Shown: piece by piece, positions 63,929-64,000 of the stretch
Numbering within the stretch: the stretch's first letter is position 1
How the letters are laid out: every line of letters starts with the position of its first letter
The notes under the pieces: model-generated
The model's input: the letters and a program-made list of their open reading frames with translations, nothing else
Told to the model about the DNA's origin: nothing
Databases searched by the model: none
NCBI RefSeq assembly: GCF_900112265.1
Contig: NZ_FOLO01000026.1
Span: forward strand, 1-64,000
Origin: Pseudoalteromonas denitrificans DSM 6059
GTDB taxonomy: Bacteria > Pseudomonadota > Gammaproteobacteria > Enterobacterales > Alteromonadaceae
DNA length: 64,000 nt
Direction of reading: 5' to 3'
Translations under genes and position numbers: made by a program

Positions 63929-64000
63929 ATAATAGATTATGTATCATATTTGTCAAATGTTTATTTATGAATATGCCTATTTTCAAAGTAAGTCTTTAAA

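Overview
The window is AT-rich, densely coded chromosomal DNA from a marine-type gammaproteobacterium. The gene content fits the order Alteromonadales (Pseudoalteromonas- or Colwellia-like): four large TonB-dependent receptors, MipA/DUF3019 next to an RstAB-like two-component system, Sel1-TonB proteins and a CARB-type beta-lactamase. The genus is an inference. There is no rRNA, tRNA, CRISPR array or prophage. The only clear mobile DNA is the edge of an IS66-family element at the left end, which appears to truncate an XRE-cupin regulator.

Layout: 1-8.9 kb holds the IS66 edge, the XRE regulator divergent from a BenE transporter, a murein endopeptidase, a class A beta-lactamase, a DMT exporter, a small lipoprotein, a NADAR gene remnant, a secreted alpha/beta hydrolase, and a PepSY/DUF4920 pair divergent from a TonB receptor (9.1-11.3 kb). 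11.9-13.8 kb is an Lrp regulator divergent from a YjeH-like amino acid exporter. 14-17.4 kb is an envelope-stress operon, mipA-like / DUF3019 / RstA-like regulator / RstB-like kinase, carrying an 89-bp tandem duplication at a gene junction. 17.5-22.2 kb has a metallo-hydrolase, a second DMT exporter, a lipoate ligase-like protein, and a DUF6058/ABM/NIPSNAP cluster divergent from an ArsR-type regulator. 22.5-34.9 kb holds two paralogous TonB receptors with a Sel1-TonB protein, a metallo-hydrolase, a solute-binding protein, an HDOD protein and a CadC-like transmembrane regulator.

35-46 kb holds a NarL-type two-component pair, DUF2141, a PAS chemoreceptor, a YcaQ-like protein, a fourth TonB receptor, a beta-propeller lactonase with a broken or switchable signal-peptide start, a solute-binding protein and a VOC protein. 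46.5-57 kb looks most like an undescribed unit. An OmpR-type two-component system is divergent from a stand-alone EptA-type membrane domain coupled to an LtaS-like sulfatase. Downstream, two divergent lipoproteins share an unrecognised domain. All three promoters carry in-phase 10-bp-period CTTAC/GCTTAC repeats, suggesting one regulon. Between them lie a LysR regulator/cytochrome b561 pair and a four-unit palindromic repeat array. 57-64 kb has a secreted repeat protein and a TetR-controlled operon (MMPL/RND exporter, LolA-like protein, outer-membrane beta-barrel) with matching TetR operators at both promoters.

All calls come from reading the sequence and family knowledge. No database search was run.
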